A DNA stretch of 14,972 bases from Pseudomonadota bacterium (lineage in GTDB: Bacteria > Pseudomonadota > Alphaproteobacteria > Rhizobiales > Xanthobacteraceae): positions 1-14,972 of the forward strand of contig JAEWBL010000661.1 of NCBI GenBank assembly GCA_023391175.1, read 5' to 3'. This document shows, piece by piece, positions 8,273-14,400 of the stretch; positions within the stretch are counted from its first letter, which is position 1; each line of letters starts with the position of its first letter. A program made the position numbers and the translations under genes. Below the pieces are notes generated by a model. The model searched no databases and was not told the DNA's origin. It saw nothing but the letters and a program-made list of their open reading frames with translations.

Positions 8273-9162
8273 GCGGCGCCGTCCCGCAGATCTTCGGCGC
8301 GCAATCCTTCGGCACCAGTGCGCGGGCCGAGGAGGAGCGAGCGGCGGGAAAGCTCCGCCGGCGCCTCGCGGCGGGCGGGCACTTCGGCCTCGGGGGCGAG
8401 GGCCGCCGTCTCGGCGGCGATGCGCGCAGCCTCTTCCGCCTCCGCCCGGCGGCGGATTTCGCCGGAGCGGGTGCCGTCCTCCCGGTTGGCGGCATCGAGC
8501 AGGCCGGGGATCACCGCCTCGGCCGTCTCCACCGCCTGCAGCATGGAGGAGAAATCGAACATGGGGGAGAAGAGCGAGCAGGCCTTGTAGGGGCCGGTCT
8601 CGGACCGGTTGGCGGCGAGGAATTCATAGGTGCCCGAGGGAAAATCGATGAATTCGCGCTCACCGGTCTTGAGCTGCGACCAGTCGTCGGAAGCATTCGG
8701 CAAAAGCACGATGTTCATGAACCAGGGCGTCACCAGCACGCCCATCACCCGCCCCGCATGGATGCGGAAGCCCACCGCCTTTACGCCGAGGGTGCCGTTG
8801 ACGAAGGGCACGCCCTTCATCTTCGCCGCATGGATCTCGCGGAACACCGCCTCGAACAGGCCGGGCGCCTCGGCGAGCTGGCGCTCCAGCGCCGGATCGA
8901 CCGGCGCCGCGCGCATCACGGCCGGCAAATCGGGCGTGCCGCCGTCGAGCACCATGAAGGCGTCGCGGGCGCCGTCGCAGACCGGGCAGCGCCAGTGATC
9001 GGGCAGCGCATTGAACGGCGTGCCGGGGGGAATCTGCCACGCCTCGCACCCCTCGGCGGGGTCGTAGACGTGCCAGCAGACCTTGCATTCCAGCCGCGCG
9101 GTGGGGGCAAGCCGCGCGCGATCGCCGAGATAGGAGCCGTCGAAGAAGCTGTGCTGGGACAT
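8269..9162 (-). CDS. hupJ: Rubredoxin-HybE fusion protein (HupI+HupJ)
   Basis: A 297-residue protein joining two accessory proteins. Residues 23-70 are a rubredoxin domain with iron ligands C26, C29, C59 and C62 (ECKVC and WRCPVC). Residues of about 85-220 are a HybE/HupJ domain, with FEAVFREIHAAKMKGVPFVN and TPWFMNIVLLP. In R. leguminosarum these are the separate genes hupI and hupJ; the rubredoxin is thought to help iron-sulfur handling of the small subunit in oxygen. A charged, Ala/Glu-rich tail (about 224-297) contains SRRSLLLG (272-279), which resembles a twin-arginine motif. ATG at 9162 has GAGG overlapping the hupH stop. The stop overlaps the hupK start (ATGA). Confidence 0.92.
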   Translation of the reverse strand: MSQHSFFDGSYLGDRARLAPTARLECKVCWHVYDPAEGCEAWQIPPGTPFNALPDHWRCPVCDGARDAFMVLDGGTPDLPAVMRAAPVDPALERQLAEAPGLFEAVFREIHAAKMKGVPFVNGTLGVKAVGFRIHAGRVMGVLVTPWFMNIVLLPNASDDWSQLKTGEREFIDFPSGTYEFLAANRSETGPYKACSLFSPMFDFSSMLQAVETAEAVIPGLLDAANREDGTRSGEIRRRAEAEEAARIAAETAALAPEAEVPARREAPAELSRRSLLLGPRTGAEGLRAEDLRDGAA

Positions 9163-9170
9163 GTTGGACC

Positions 9171-10025
9171 TCACCGCATGGCTGCCAGCACCTCGGTGAG
9201 GCGCTCGGCGGAATCGGCGATATCCTCGCGGGCGGCGCAGGCCACTTCCGGCACCTCGCTCACCTCGATGGTGTCGAGGATGAGCATGTCCTGCGAATTG
9301 TAGAAGCGCACCCGCCACACATGCCGGGTGCCCGTCGCGTCGATGCGGCAATTGCCGTAGCCGCGGGAGAGCACGGTGGTCGCGCCGGGGCCGAGCCGCG
9401 CCTCCAGCATGGCGAGGTCTTCCGGCGTGTGCGGCAGGAGGGAGAGGTTGATGATGTGCGCCGCATCGCCGGGCTGGCGGGTGCGGGCGCGGTCGTCGAT
9501 CTCCACCAGCAGGGCCGGGGCGTTGAAGATGCCGGGCGCGGGCGCGTCGAGGCCGGAAAGATCGATGCCGGACCCGCCGCCGAACGCGCGCACCACGGCG
9601 CCACGCGGGAAGGCGCCGATCTCGATGCGGTCGGTGCCTTGAGCGCCGCGCAGGCGCCACACGCCGGCGAAAGTCGCCTCCTGGATTTCCATGGGGCGGA
9701 CATCGCCCCGTCCTTCCACCTTCACCGCCACCTCGCCCTCGCCCATGGCCTCGTCCACCAGTGCAAGGTTGCCGGCATCGAGATGGGCGAGGTCGATGAT
9801 GCGGCTCTCGCCCGGCTGCCAGCTTTCCAACGCGGCGATGACCTGTTCCAGCACGGCGAAGGCGGGGGCGTAGCGGTCCTTGTCCTCCACCTCGATGAGA
9901 TGCGCCTCGAAGGTGCGCATGCCCGAGGGCATCTGGAGGTAGGCGAGGCCTTCGTCCTCTGAGGTGGACTGGCTGCCGGGGCCGAAGCCGATGGGGGGCT
10001 GTGTGGCGAAGGGGGACGAAGACAT
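9171..10025 (-). CDS. hupH: Hydrogenase expression/maturation protein HupH
   Basis: A soluble 284-residue protein of the HupH/HyaF family. The exact biochemistry is unsettled; mutants of the family fail to make active enzyme, probably at the small-subunit or iron-sulfur stage. The sequence begins with a low-complexity leader (1-25) and continues with YLQMPSGMRTFEAHL. It contains the conserved C-terminal region with LLPHTPEDL, LSRGYGNCRI and VRFYNSQDMLILDTIEV. ATG at 10025 follows the hupG stop by 12 nt; the Shine-Dalgarno is weak (AAGG). Position between hupG and hupJ is the standard order. It ends with a short Ala/Glu-rich helix. Confidence 0.93.
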   Translation of the reverse strand: MSSSPFATQPPIGFGPGSQSTSEDEGLAYLQMPSGMRTFEAHLIEVEDKDRYAPAFAVLEQVIAALESWQPGESRIIDLAHLDAGNLALVDEAMGEGEVAVKVEGRGDVRPMEIQEATFAGVWRLRGAQGTDRIEIGAFPRGAVVRAFGGGSGIDLSGLDAPAPGIFNAPALLVEIDDRARTRQPGDAAHIINLSLLPHTPEDLAMLEARLGPGATTVLSRGYGNCRIDATGTRHVWRVRFYNSQDMLILDTIEVSEVPEVACAAREDIADSAERLTEVLAAMR

Positions 10026-10037
10026 TGGGGGCAGCCT

Positions 10038-10442
10038 TCAGTGGGTGGCGGCGGAGGGGGCGGCGAGCAGGGCACGGAGCTTGTCGAGATACTCGTCCCA
10101 GTCCCGCATGCGGGCGATGGCGCCCACGGGCTGGCCGGCGCGCAGCACCACGATGGCGGGCAGGGCGAGGCTCATGCTGTCCCGCAGGGCCGTCTCCGCC
10201 TTGGGGCCGGCGATGGCGATGCCGATGGCCTGAGGCCCGCCCAGCGCCTTCACCAGCTCGGGCAGCACCACGGCGATATCCGGGCTCTCCAGATGCGCCT
10301 TGCCGTGGGAGGGCAGGAACAGGAGATGGTCGCGCGCGTCGAGCGTCGCGGCATCCTCCAGCGTCTCGACAGCGGGCCAGGCGCCGGCCTCGCTGAGGCG
10401 ACGGACGAGGGGATGGAGATCGGGAGCGGCGAGCGGGGGCAT
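10038..10442 (-). CDS. hupG: HupG, HyaE-type hydrogenase accessory protein
   Basis: A 134-residue protein of the HupG/HyaE family, which has a thioredoxin-like fold. HyaE proteins are reported to bind the Tat signal of the small subunit, and HupG has been linked to HupS maturation. The part DSMSLALPAIVVLRAGQP aligns with the cis-proline/beta-strand region of thioredoxins (PTLLLFRDGQ-like). There is no cysteine at all, so it cannot be a dithiol oxidoreductase. The start ATG at 10442 overlaps the hupF stop by one base, which sets the start. The role is from family knowledge; the sequence shows only the fold similarity and context. Confidence 0.87.
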   Translation of the reverse strand: MPPLAAPDLHPLVRRLSEAGAWPAVETLEDAATLDARDHLLFLPSHGKAHLESPDIAVVLPELVKALGGPQAIGIAIAGPKAETALRDSMSLALPAIVVLRAGQPVGAIARMRDWDEYLDKLRALLAAPSAATH

Positions 10443-10774
10443 CAGGCTTCCTTTTGGCCGGCGGCATAGGCCGCGGCGAGATGGGGCGGCAGGACCGGCT
10501 CGCGGTCCACGAGATCGGCGAAGGCGCGGTCGATGAGGGCGGTGTCGGCCTCCCCCGCCATGATGGCGGCGACGCCGGAGAGCGCGTCCGTGATGAGGCG
10601 AGCTTCCCCCGCATCGAGCCGGCGGCGGGCAGCGCCCTGGAAGACGAGGACGTGATCGCCCTCGCCGGCTTCCGGCACGAGGGAGAGATCGACCCGCTCC
10701 TCCCGTCCCTCGGCCGAGCAGAGGGCGTAGGGGCCTTCGAGGCTTTCGATGCGCATGGGCAGGCCGAGACACAT
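10442..10774 (-). CDS. hupF: HypC/HupF-family hydrogenase chaperone
   Basis: A small cytoplasmic chaperone of 110 residues in the HypC/HupF/HyaF-type family. In Rhizobium leguminosarum HupF is reported to bind HupL, protect it in the presence of oxygen and work with HupK. The start is ATG at 10774 because it yields the family N-terminus MCLGLPMRIES with the essential Cys2; a longer in-frame reading into hupD gives no family similarity. Only 2 nt separate it from the hupD stop, and the stop overlaps the hupG start (TGATG). It lacks the VLVHVG histidine motif seen in the HypC of this window (here VLVFQG) and has a longer C-terminus, as expected for HupF rather than HypC. Confidence 0.92.
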   Translation of the reverse strand: MCLGLPMRIESLEGPYALCSAEGREERVDLSLVPEAGEGDHVLVFQGAARRRLDAGEARLITDALSGVAAIMAGEADTALIDRAFADLVDREPVLPPHLAAAYAAGQKEA

Positions 10775-10776
10775 GG

Positions 10777-11403
10777 CTAGGCGTCTCCCCGCACAAGCAC
10801 GCGGGCATCGCCGATGCGGCATGCGTCCTCGGCGCTCGGGCGCTCGGCCTCATAGGGGTCGCGGGCGACGGCGGCGGTGACGAGAGATCCTTCGCCCGCA
10901 CGGGCCTCCGGCAAGATGCCGAACTCGTCCTTCAGGATGGCGAGCACCTTGCGCGCGGCGGGCTCGATCTGCGCCGCGACGGTTGCGGTGAGGCCGCCGC
11001 CGTAATCGTCCAGCACCTCCGGCTGCACGCCCACCAGAACGATGCGGGCGGGGGTGTGGCCGCGCAGGGCGAGCAGGCCGAGGATTTCCTGGAAGCCGGT
11101 CTGGTGCAGGCTCACCTTGCGGGCGGCCAGCACGGCGGGCACGTCGGCATCGGCGCGGATGTGGATGGTGCCCGGCGGGGAGCCGAAATCCACCGCGTCC
11201 ACGATCACGACGCCTTCGGCTTCTTCGAGGTAGGGCAGGAGATAGAGGCCCTGCGTGCCGCCATCGAGCAGCGTCACCGGCTCGGGGAAGGTGTAGGCGC
11301 GGTCCAGGGTTTCCAGAACCCGCACGCCGAAGCCCTCGTCGGCCCACAAGATGTTGCCGATGCCGAGCACCAGAATGCGCGCGCAAATCCGTTCGCCGTC
11401 CAT
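10777..11403 (-). CDS. hupD: Hydrogenase maturation endopeptidase HupD
   Basis: A cytoplasmic protease of the HyaD/HybD family that removes the C-terminal peptide of the nickel-loaded large subunit. The 208-residue protein shows the typical opening LVLGIGNILWADEGFGV, with the nickel-sensing residues E23, D69 (in VDAVDFG) and H100 (in SLHQTGFQE) matching E16, D62 and H93 of E. coli HybD. It is followed by a C-terminal extension. ATG at 11403 has AGGGAGGG about 9 nt upstream. It is the first gene after the 402-bp control region and probably opens the operon running at least to hupR. Its substrate is expected to be HupL at H589. Confidence 0.96.
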   Translation of the reverse strand: MDGERICARILVLGIGNILWADEGFGVRVLETLDRAYTFPEPVTLLDGGTQGLYLLPYLEEAEGVVIVDAVDFGSPPGTIHIRADADVPAVLAARKVSLHQTGFQEILGLLALRGHTPARIVLVGVQPEVLDDYGGGLTATVAAQIEPAARKVLAILKDEFGILPEARAGEGSLVTAAVARDPYEAERPSAEDACRIGDARVLVRGDA

Positions 11404-11470
11404 GCGACGCCGCCCTCCCTGCGATGGCCTCCCACGACGGTCTGCCGCCGTCTGATTTCGAGTTCGACTA

Positions 11471-11488
11471 AATCAAGGACCGTGCCAA
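11471..11488 (-). promoter_or_regulatory. Sigma54 (-24/-12) promoter before hupD
   Basis: On the minus strand TTGGCACGGTCCTTGAT matches the sigma54 consensus YTGGCACG-N4-TTGCW at all positions except the C of the -12 element (TTGAT). GG and GA are spaced by exactly 10 bp. Transcription would start near 11462 and give a 5' leader of about 60 nt before the hupD ATG at 11403. The NtrC-type regulator HupR in the same operon is a plausible activator. The -12 mismatch may make the promoter weaker. Confidence 0.65.
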
Positions 11489-11505
11489 GCGCGTCGGACG
11501 CCGGC

Positions 11506-11518
11506 CAAAGGCTTGATT
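11506..11518 (-). promoter_or_regulatory. IHF-like site
   Basis: AATCAAGCCTTTG on the minus strand fits the IHF consensus WATCAA-N4-TTR at every defined base. It lies between the sigma54 promoter and the candidate activator dyads, where IHF bends DNA in known sigma54 systems. The IHF consensus is short and it shares bases with the FNR-type box, so this is a moderate call. Confidence 0.5.
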
Positions 11519-11527
11519 CGGATCAAG
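11512..11527. promoter_or_regulatory. FNR/FixK-type box (TTGAT-N4-ATCAA)
   Basis: TTGATTCGGATCAA (11513-11526) matches the FNR/FixK anaerobox consensus at all ten defined positions, and the arms extend to CTTGAT/ATCAAG. FnrN/FixK proteins are known to switch on hyp genes at low oxygen in rhizobia. Against a simple class II promoter, I see no good -10 hexamer about 31 bp downstream. The site centre is about 57 bp before the predicted sigma54 start. It also overlaps an IHF-like match, so its real ligand is uncertain. Confidence 0.6.
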
Positions 11528-11543
11528 AGACGGCGAAGGCGCC

Positions 11544-11558
11544 GACCGGTCGCCGGTC
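11544..11558. promoter_or_regulatory. Perfect palindrome GACCGG-TCG-CCGGTC, candidate operator
   Basis: The 6-bp arms at 11544-11549 and 11553-11558 are separated by 3 bp. The palindrome lies about 90 bp upstream of the predicted hupD transcription start, directly beside the AAAATCGG dyad. It is an alternative or additional binding site; no regulator is recognised from the sequence. Confidence 0.35.
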
Positions 11559-11559
11559 A

Positions 11560-11586
11560 AAAATCGGAAGGGTTATGACCGATTTT
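11560..11586. promoter_or_regulatory. Inverted repeat AAAATCGG-N11-CCGATTTT, candidate upstream activator site
   Basis: Perfect 8-bp arms (11560-11567 and 11579-11586) with an 11-bp spacer form an imperfect 27-bp dyad. A second, interleaved dyad GGTCA/TGACC (11555-11559, 11576-11580) overlaps it. The centre lies about 110 bp upstream of the start predicted from the sigma54 promoter at 11471-11488, where enhancer sites of NtrC-type activators usually sit. Binding by HupR is inference; it does not show the TTG-N5-CAA pattern reported for the Rhodobacter HupR. Confidence 0.45.
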
Positions 11587-11683
11587 CGATATAGATGGAA
11601 ATAGGTCGTCCATATTCCGCCATCCGGAAAGCGTTTTCGCCACAGCAGGTGAGGGTAACCTGCGACGATCGTTAGCAGATGCA

Positions 11684-11712
11684 GCACCATGTGGAATGCG
11701 CCGCACCATGTG
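11684..11712. repeat. Tandem direct repeat GCACCATGTG, two copies
   Basis: GCACCATGTG occurs at 11684-11693 and 11703-11712, 19 bp apart start to start (close to two helical turns). The spacing would suit a protein binding one DNA face, but the repeat lies next to the hupC terminator and could be chance. I do not recognise the motif. Confidence 0.45.
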
Positions 11713-11730
11713 CGCGCGGGGCATCTCGCC

Positions 11731-11761
11731 AAAGAAAAAGGGCGCGGCCGGAGCCGCGCCC
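11731..11761 (-). terminator. Rho-independent terminator after hupC
   Basis: On the minus strand a perfect 9-bp GC-rich stem (GGGCGCGGC / GCCGCGCCC, 11740-11761) with loop TCCG is followed directly by TTTTTCTTT (11731-11739). It starts 44 nt after the hupC stop (11806). This is a textbook intrinsic terminator and is the only one I see in the window. It should end most hupSLC transcripts before the accessory operon, so hupD and later genes probably have their own promoter. Confidence 0.88.
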
Positions 11762-11805
11762 TCTTGTCGTCCGGTCTTGCCCTCTGCCCCCGCAGAGGTC
11801 GCCGC

Positions 11806-12573
11806 TCAGTCCGGATCGTCGTCCCGGAAGGTGCGGTGGCCGTTGGTGATGGCGGAGACCATGGACTGGCGGGACATGATGTCCTCGCGGATCACCGAAT
11901 AGACGTGGATGATGATGAACACGATGATCACCCACATGCCGAGGTGATGCAGCGTGTGGACCTGCATGGAGCCGCCCAGGAGCGGGATGACCCAGCCGAA
12001 CAGCTTCGCCTGACACGAGCCGAGCCCGGTGCCCTCGGAATAGAGGGCGAAGCCGGTGAGGATCATGAAGGCGAGGCCCAGCACCATCACGAAGAACAGG
12101 AACACCTGCGCCAGCGGATTGTGCCCGACGAACTTCAGCGGCCGGGGCTTCAGGAAGGCATACCACTGCACCTCGGTGAAGAAGCCGCGCCAGAAGCTCT
12201 TCCGCCAGAAGGGGAAGGTGAACAGCTCCCGCGAATACTTGTTGCCGAAGAAGGCCCAGATGATCCGCCCCAGGAATCCCACGGCGAGGATGTAGCCCGC
12301 CGAGAAATGCACGAAGCGGATGGTGCCCATGAGGTAGTGCGAACTCGCCTCGCCCGACAGGGTGGGGAAGGGCGAGCCGATGAAGTAGCCGGTGACGCAC
12401 AGGACCAGGATGGACAGGGCGTTCACCCAGTGCCACAGGCGCACCGGCGCCTCATAGACATAGACGGTGGTCAGCTTCTTTCCACCGGCGATCGCCTGCG
12501 CGACCGGGGTGGCGGGCGTCGCCGGAGGGGCGGCGCCAGACATCGACGATCCGGAAAGGGAGGTGTCGCTCAT
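11806..12573 (-). CDS. hupC: Hydrogenase-associated b-type cytochrome HupC
   Basis: This integral membrane diheme cytochrome b of the HupC/HyaC family accepts electrons from HupSL and reduces the quinone pool. The 255-residue protein has an Ala/Pro-rich leader of about 30 residues. Four hydrophobic segments follow, at roughly 47-67, 84-109, 155-177 and 208-228. Histidines suited to heme binding are H48, H89, H206/H209/H210 and H223. I take ATG at 12573 as the start because GGGGAGG (12579-12585) lies 5 nt before it; the in-frame GTG at 12579 shares a base with that Shine-Dalgarno and is unlikely. The gap to the hupL stop is only 12 nt, so this is the third gene of a hupSLC unit. An intrinsic terminator follows it. 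Confidence 0.95.
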   Translation of the reverse strand: MSDTSLSGSSMSGAAPPATPATPVAQAIAGGKKLTTVYVYEAPVRLWHWVNALSILVLCVTGYFIGSPFPTLSGEASSHYLMGTIRFVHFSAGYILAVGFLGRIIWAFFGNKYSRELFTFPFWRKSFWRGFFTEVQWYAFLKPRPLKFVGHNPLAQVFLFFVMVLGLAFMILTGFALYSEGTGLGSCQAKLFGWVIPLLGGSMQVHTLHHLGMWVIIVFIIIHVYSVIREDIMSRQSMVSAITNGHRTFRDDDPD

Positions 12574-12578
12574 GGCCA

Positions 12579-12585
12579 CCTCCCC
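12579..12585 (-). promoter_or_regulatory. Shine-Dalgarno that decides the hupC start
   Basis: GGGGAGG read on the minus strand, immediately after the hupL stop and 5 nt before ATG at 12573. It overlaps the competing upstream GTG (12579), which argues for the shorter reading frame. Confidence 0.75.
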
Positions 12586-14400
12586 TCAGCGCACGGTGAC
12601 GCGCGCCAGCTCAGCCCCGTCGTCGGACATGACGTGGGTGGAGCAGGCGAGGCACGGGTCGAAGGAGTGGAGGGTCCGCAGGATCTCCACCGGCTCTTCC
12701 GGGCGCTGCATGGGCGTGTTCATGAGGGAGGCCTCGAACGCGCCGATATTGCCCTTGGGATCGCGCGGTCCGCCGTTCCAGGTGGTGGGCACCACGCACT
12801 GGTAATTCTCGATCCGCCCGTCCTTGATCTTGATCCAGTGGCCGAGGCCGCCGCGTGGCGCCGCGACGGTGCCGACGCCCTTGGCCTCCTTCGGCCAGGT
12901 GGCGGGGTCCCACTTCTCCATGTTGGCGGTGGAGGTGTCGCCGGCCTTGATGTTGGCGATGAGGTGGTCGAAATCGTCCAGCATCATCTTGGCGCAGTAA
13001 TGCGCCTCCAGCGCACGGGCGAGCGTGCGGCCGATGGTGGTCGGCAGCGCCTGCTTGGCCGTGAGGTTGGTGCTGGCGAGCGTGTTGAACGTGCCGAGCG
13101 CCTCGTCCACCTGCCCCTTCACGTAATCGACGCCCTGGGCATAGGCGAGGATGTAGCGGGCGAGCGGGCCCACCTCCACCGCATTGCCCTTCCAGCGCGG
13201 CGCCTTGATCCAGGAATACTTGGCGTTCTCATCCACCGCCTCGATGTTGGTGCGGGTGCCCTTGGCGTTGGGGCCGAGCTTGTACTGGGGGTCGGTCACG
13301 CCGTCCCACGGGTGCAGGCCCTTGTCGTTGTTGCCCTCGCCGTAGGTGTACCAGGAATGCGCGACGAACTCCTGCACCTGCGCCGGGTCGCGCGGGTCGA
13401 TGGGATGCACCTCGTTCCAGTTGCCGTTGAGGATGACGCCGCCGGGCAGGCGGTCGGTCTTCTTCTGGCCCTGGATGGCTTCATAGTCGCCATAGTCCAT
13501 GACGTTCTGGCCGGAGAGGCCGCCGCCATAGAGCCAGCCCTTGTAGAAAGAGGCGATGGCGATCACATCAGGCACATAGACGTTCTGCGAGAACTCGAAG
13601 GCTTCCTGAAGCTTCAGCTTCACGAAGTTCAGCCGCTCCATGTTGAGCGGAGCGCCGGCGGCGAGGTCGCCGTTCATGTTGATGGCGCACGGCACGCCGC
13701 CCACCAGATAGTTCGGGTGCGGGTTCTTGCCGCCGAAGATGGTGTGGACCTTCACGATCTCCCGCTGGAAGTCGAGCGCTTCCAGATAGTGCGTCACCGC
13801 GAGGAGGTCGGCTTCCGGCGGCAGCAGATAGGCCGGGTTGTCCCAATAGCCGTTCTTGAAGATGCCGAGCTGTCCGCTCTCCACGAACTTCTTCAGCCGG
13901 TTCTGCACGTCGCGGAAATAGCCCGGCGAGGACTTAGAGTGGGCGGAGATGGACTGTTGCAGCACCGAAGTCGCCTTCGGGTCCGCCTTGAGCGCATTCA
14001 CCGGGTTCACCCAGTCCAGCGCGTGCAGATGGTAGAAGTGGACGACGTGATCGTGCCACTGCAGCACCTTGGCCATGATCTCGCGGATCAGGAAGGCGTT
14101 GTTGGGGATCTTGATCTGCAGCGCGTCATCCACCCCGCGCACCGAGGTCAGCGCGTGGCAGCCGGTGCACACGCCGCAGATGCGTTCCACGAAGGCCCAG
14201 GCGTCGCGCGGGTCGCGGCCCTTGAGGATCACTTCCAGCCCGCGCCACATGGTGCCGGTGGAGACCGCGTTACGGATGACGTTGTTGGAATCCACATTCA
14301 CTTCGCAGCGCATGTGGCCTTCGATGCGCGTCACCGGATCGACGACGATGCGCTTGCCTGAGGTGTCGAGGGAAAAGCCGTTCGGCGTCTGGATGGTCAC
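12586..14400 (-). CDS. hupL: Uptake [NiFe]-hydrogenase large subunit (precursor)
   Basis: This is the catalytic subunit that splits H2 at the NiFe(CN)2CO site. The 604-residue length is normal for the family. Visible signatures are RIEGH (25-29), the first cysteine pair in [10 protein letters not shown] (C75, C78) and the second pair in [10 protein letters not shown] (C583, C586). Known processing of the family is cleavage just after the His of this last motif (H589), which would release the 15-residue tail [15 protein letters not shown]; hupD next door encodes the likely protease. The start is GTG at 14400, within the hupS stop (GTGA), with GGAGG about 6 nt upstream. This placement implies translational coupling and equal production of the two subunits. 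No frameshift or missing ligand is seen. Confidence 0.98.
   Translation of the reverse strand: MTIQTPNGFSLDTSGKRIVVDPVTRIEGHMRCEVNVDSNNVIRNAVSTGTMWRGLEVILKGRDPRDAWAFVERICGVCTGCHALTSVRGVDDALQIKIPNNAFLIREIMAKVLQWHDHVVHFYHLHALDWVNPVNALKADPKATSVLQQSISAHSKSSPGYFRDVQNRLKKFVESGQLGIFKNGYWDNPAYLLPPEADLLAVTHYLEALDFQREIVKVHTIFGGKNPHPNYLVGGVPCAINMNGDLAAGAPLNMERLNFVKLKLQEAFEFSQNVYVPDVIAIASFYKGWLYGGGLSGQNVMDYGDYEAIQGQKKTDRLPGGVILNGNWNEVHPIDPRDPAQVQEFVAHSWYTYGEGNNDKGLHPWDGVTDPQYKLGPNAKGTRTNIEAVDENAKYSWIKAPRWKGNAVEVGPLARYILAYAQGVDYVKGQVDEALGTFNTLASTNLTAKQALPTTIGRTLARALEAHYCAKMMLDDFDHLIANIKAGDTSTANMEKWDPATWPKEAKGVGTVAAPRGGLGHWIKIKDGRIENYQCVVPTTWNGGPRDPKGNIGAFEASLMNTPMQRPEEPVEILRTLHSFDPCLACSTHVMSDDGAELARVTVR

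Larger units (their letters stand above)
11404..11805. other. 402-bp non-coding region between hupC and hupD
   Basis: No convincing gene lies here. The only minus-strand reading frame, 69 codons at 11523-11732, runs through the regulatory repeats, reaches the terminator stem's tail and resembles nothing. From the hupC side the region holds the hupC terminator, a tandem GCACCATGTG repeat, short palindromes (TTCCG-N5-CGGAA at 11615-11629; GCGTTTTCGC at 11631-11640), two stronger inverted repeats, a TTGAT-N4-ATCAA box overlapping an IHF-like site, and a sigma54-type promoter before hupD. It looks like a full control region for the maturation operon. Confidence 0.8.

Noticed and set aside
11478..11527. 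A class II FNR-dependent sigma70 promoter for hupD
   Set aside because: The box is perfect, but no -10-like hexamer occurs about 31 bp downstream; the sequence there is GC-rich and instead fits the -24/-12 element.
11523..11732. 69-codon minus-strand frame in the hupC-hupD gap
   Set aside because: It crosses the inverted repeats and starts at the terminator tail; its composition and sequence resemble no protein.
11689..14361. Plus-strand reading frame of 890 codons opposite hupL and hupC
   Set aside because: It is antisense to well-supported genes, rich in Arg/His/Gly/Val as expected from the complement of GC-rich codons, and matches no family.
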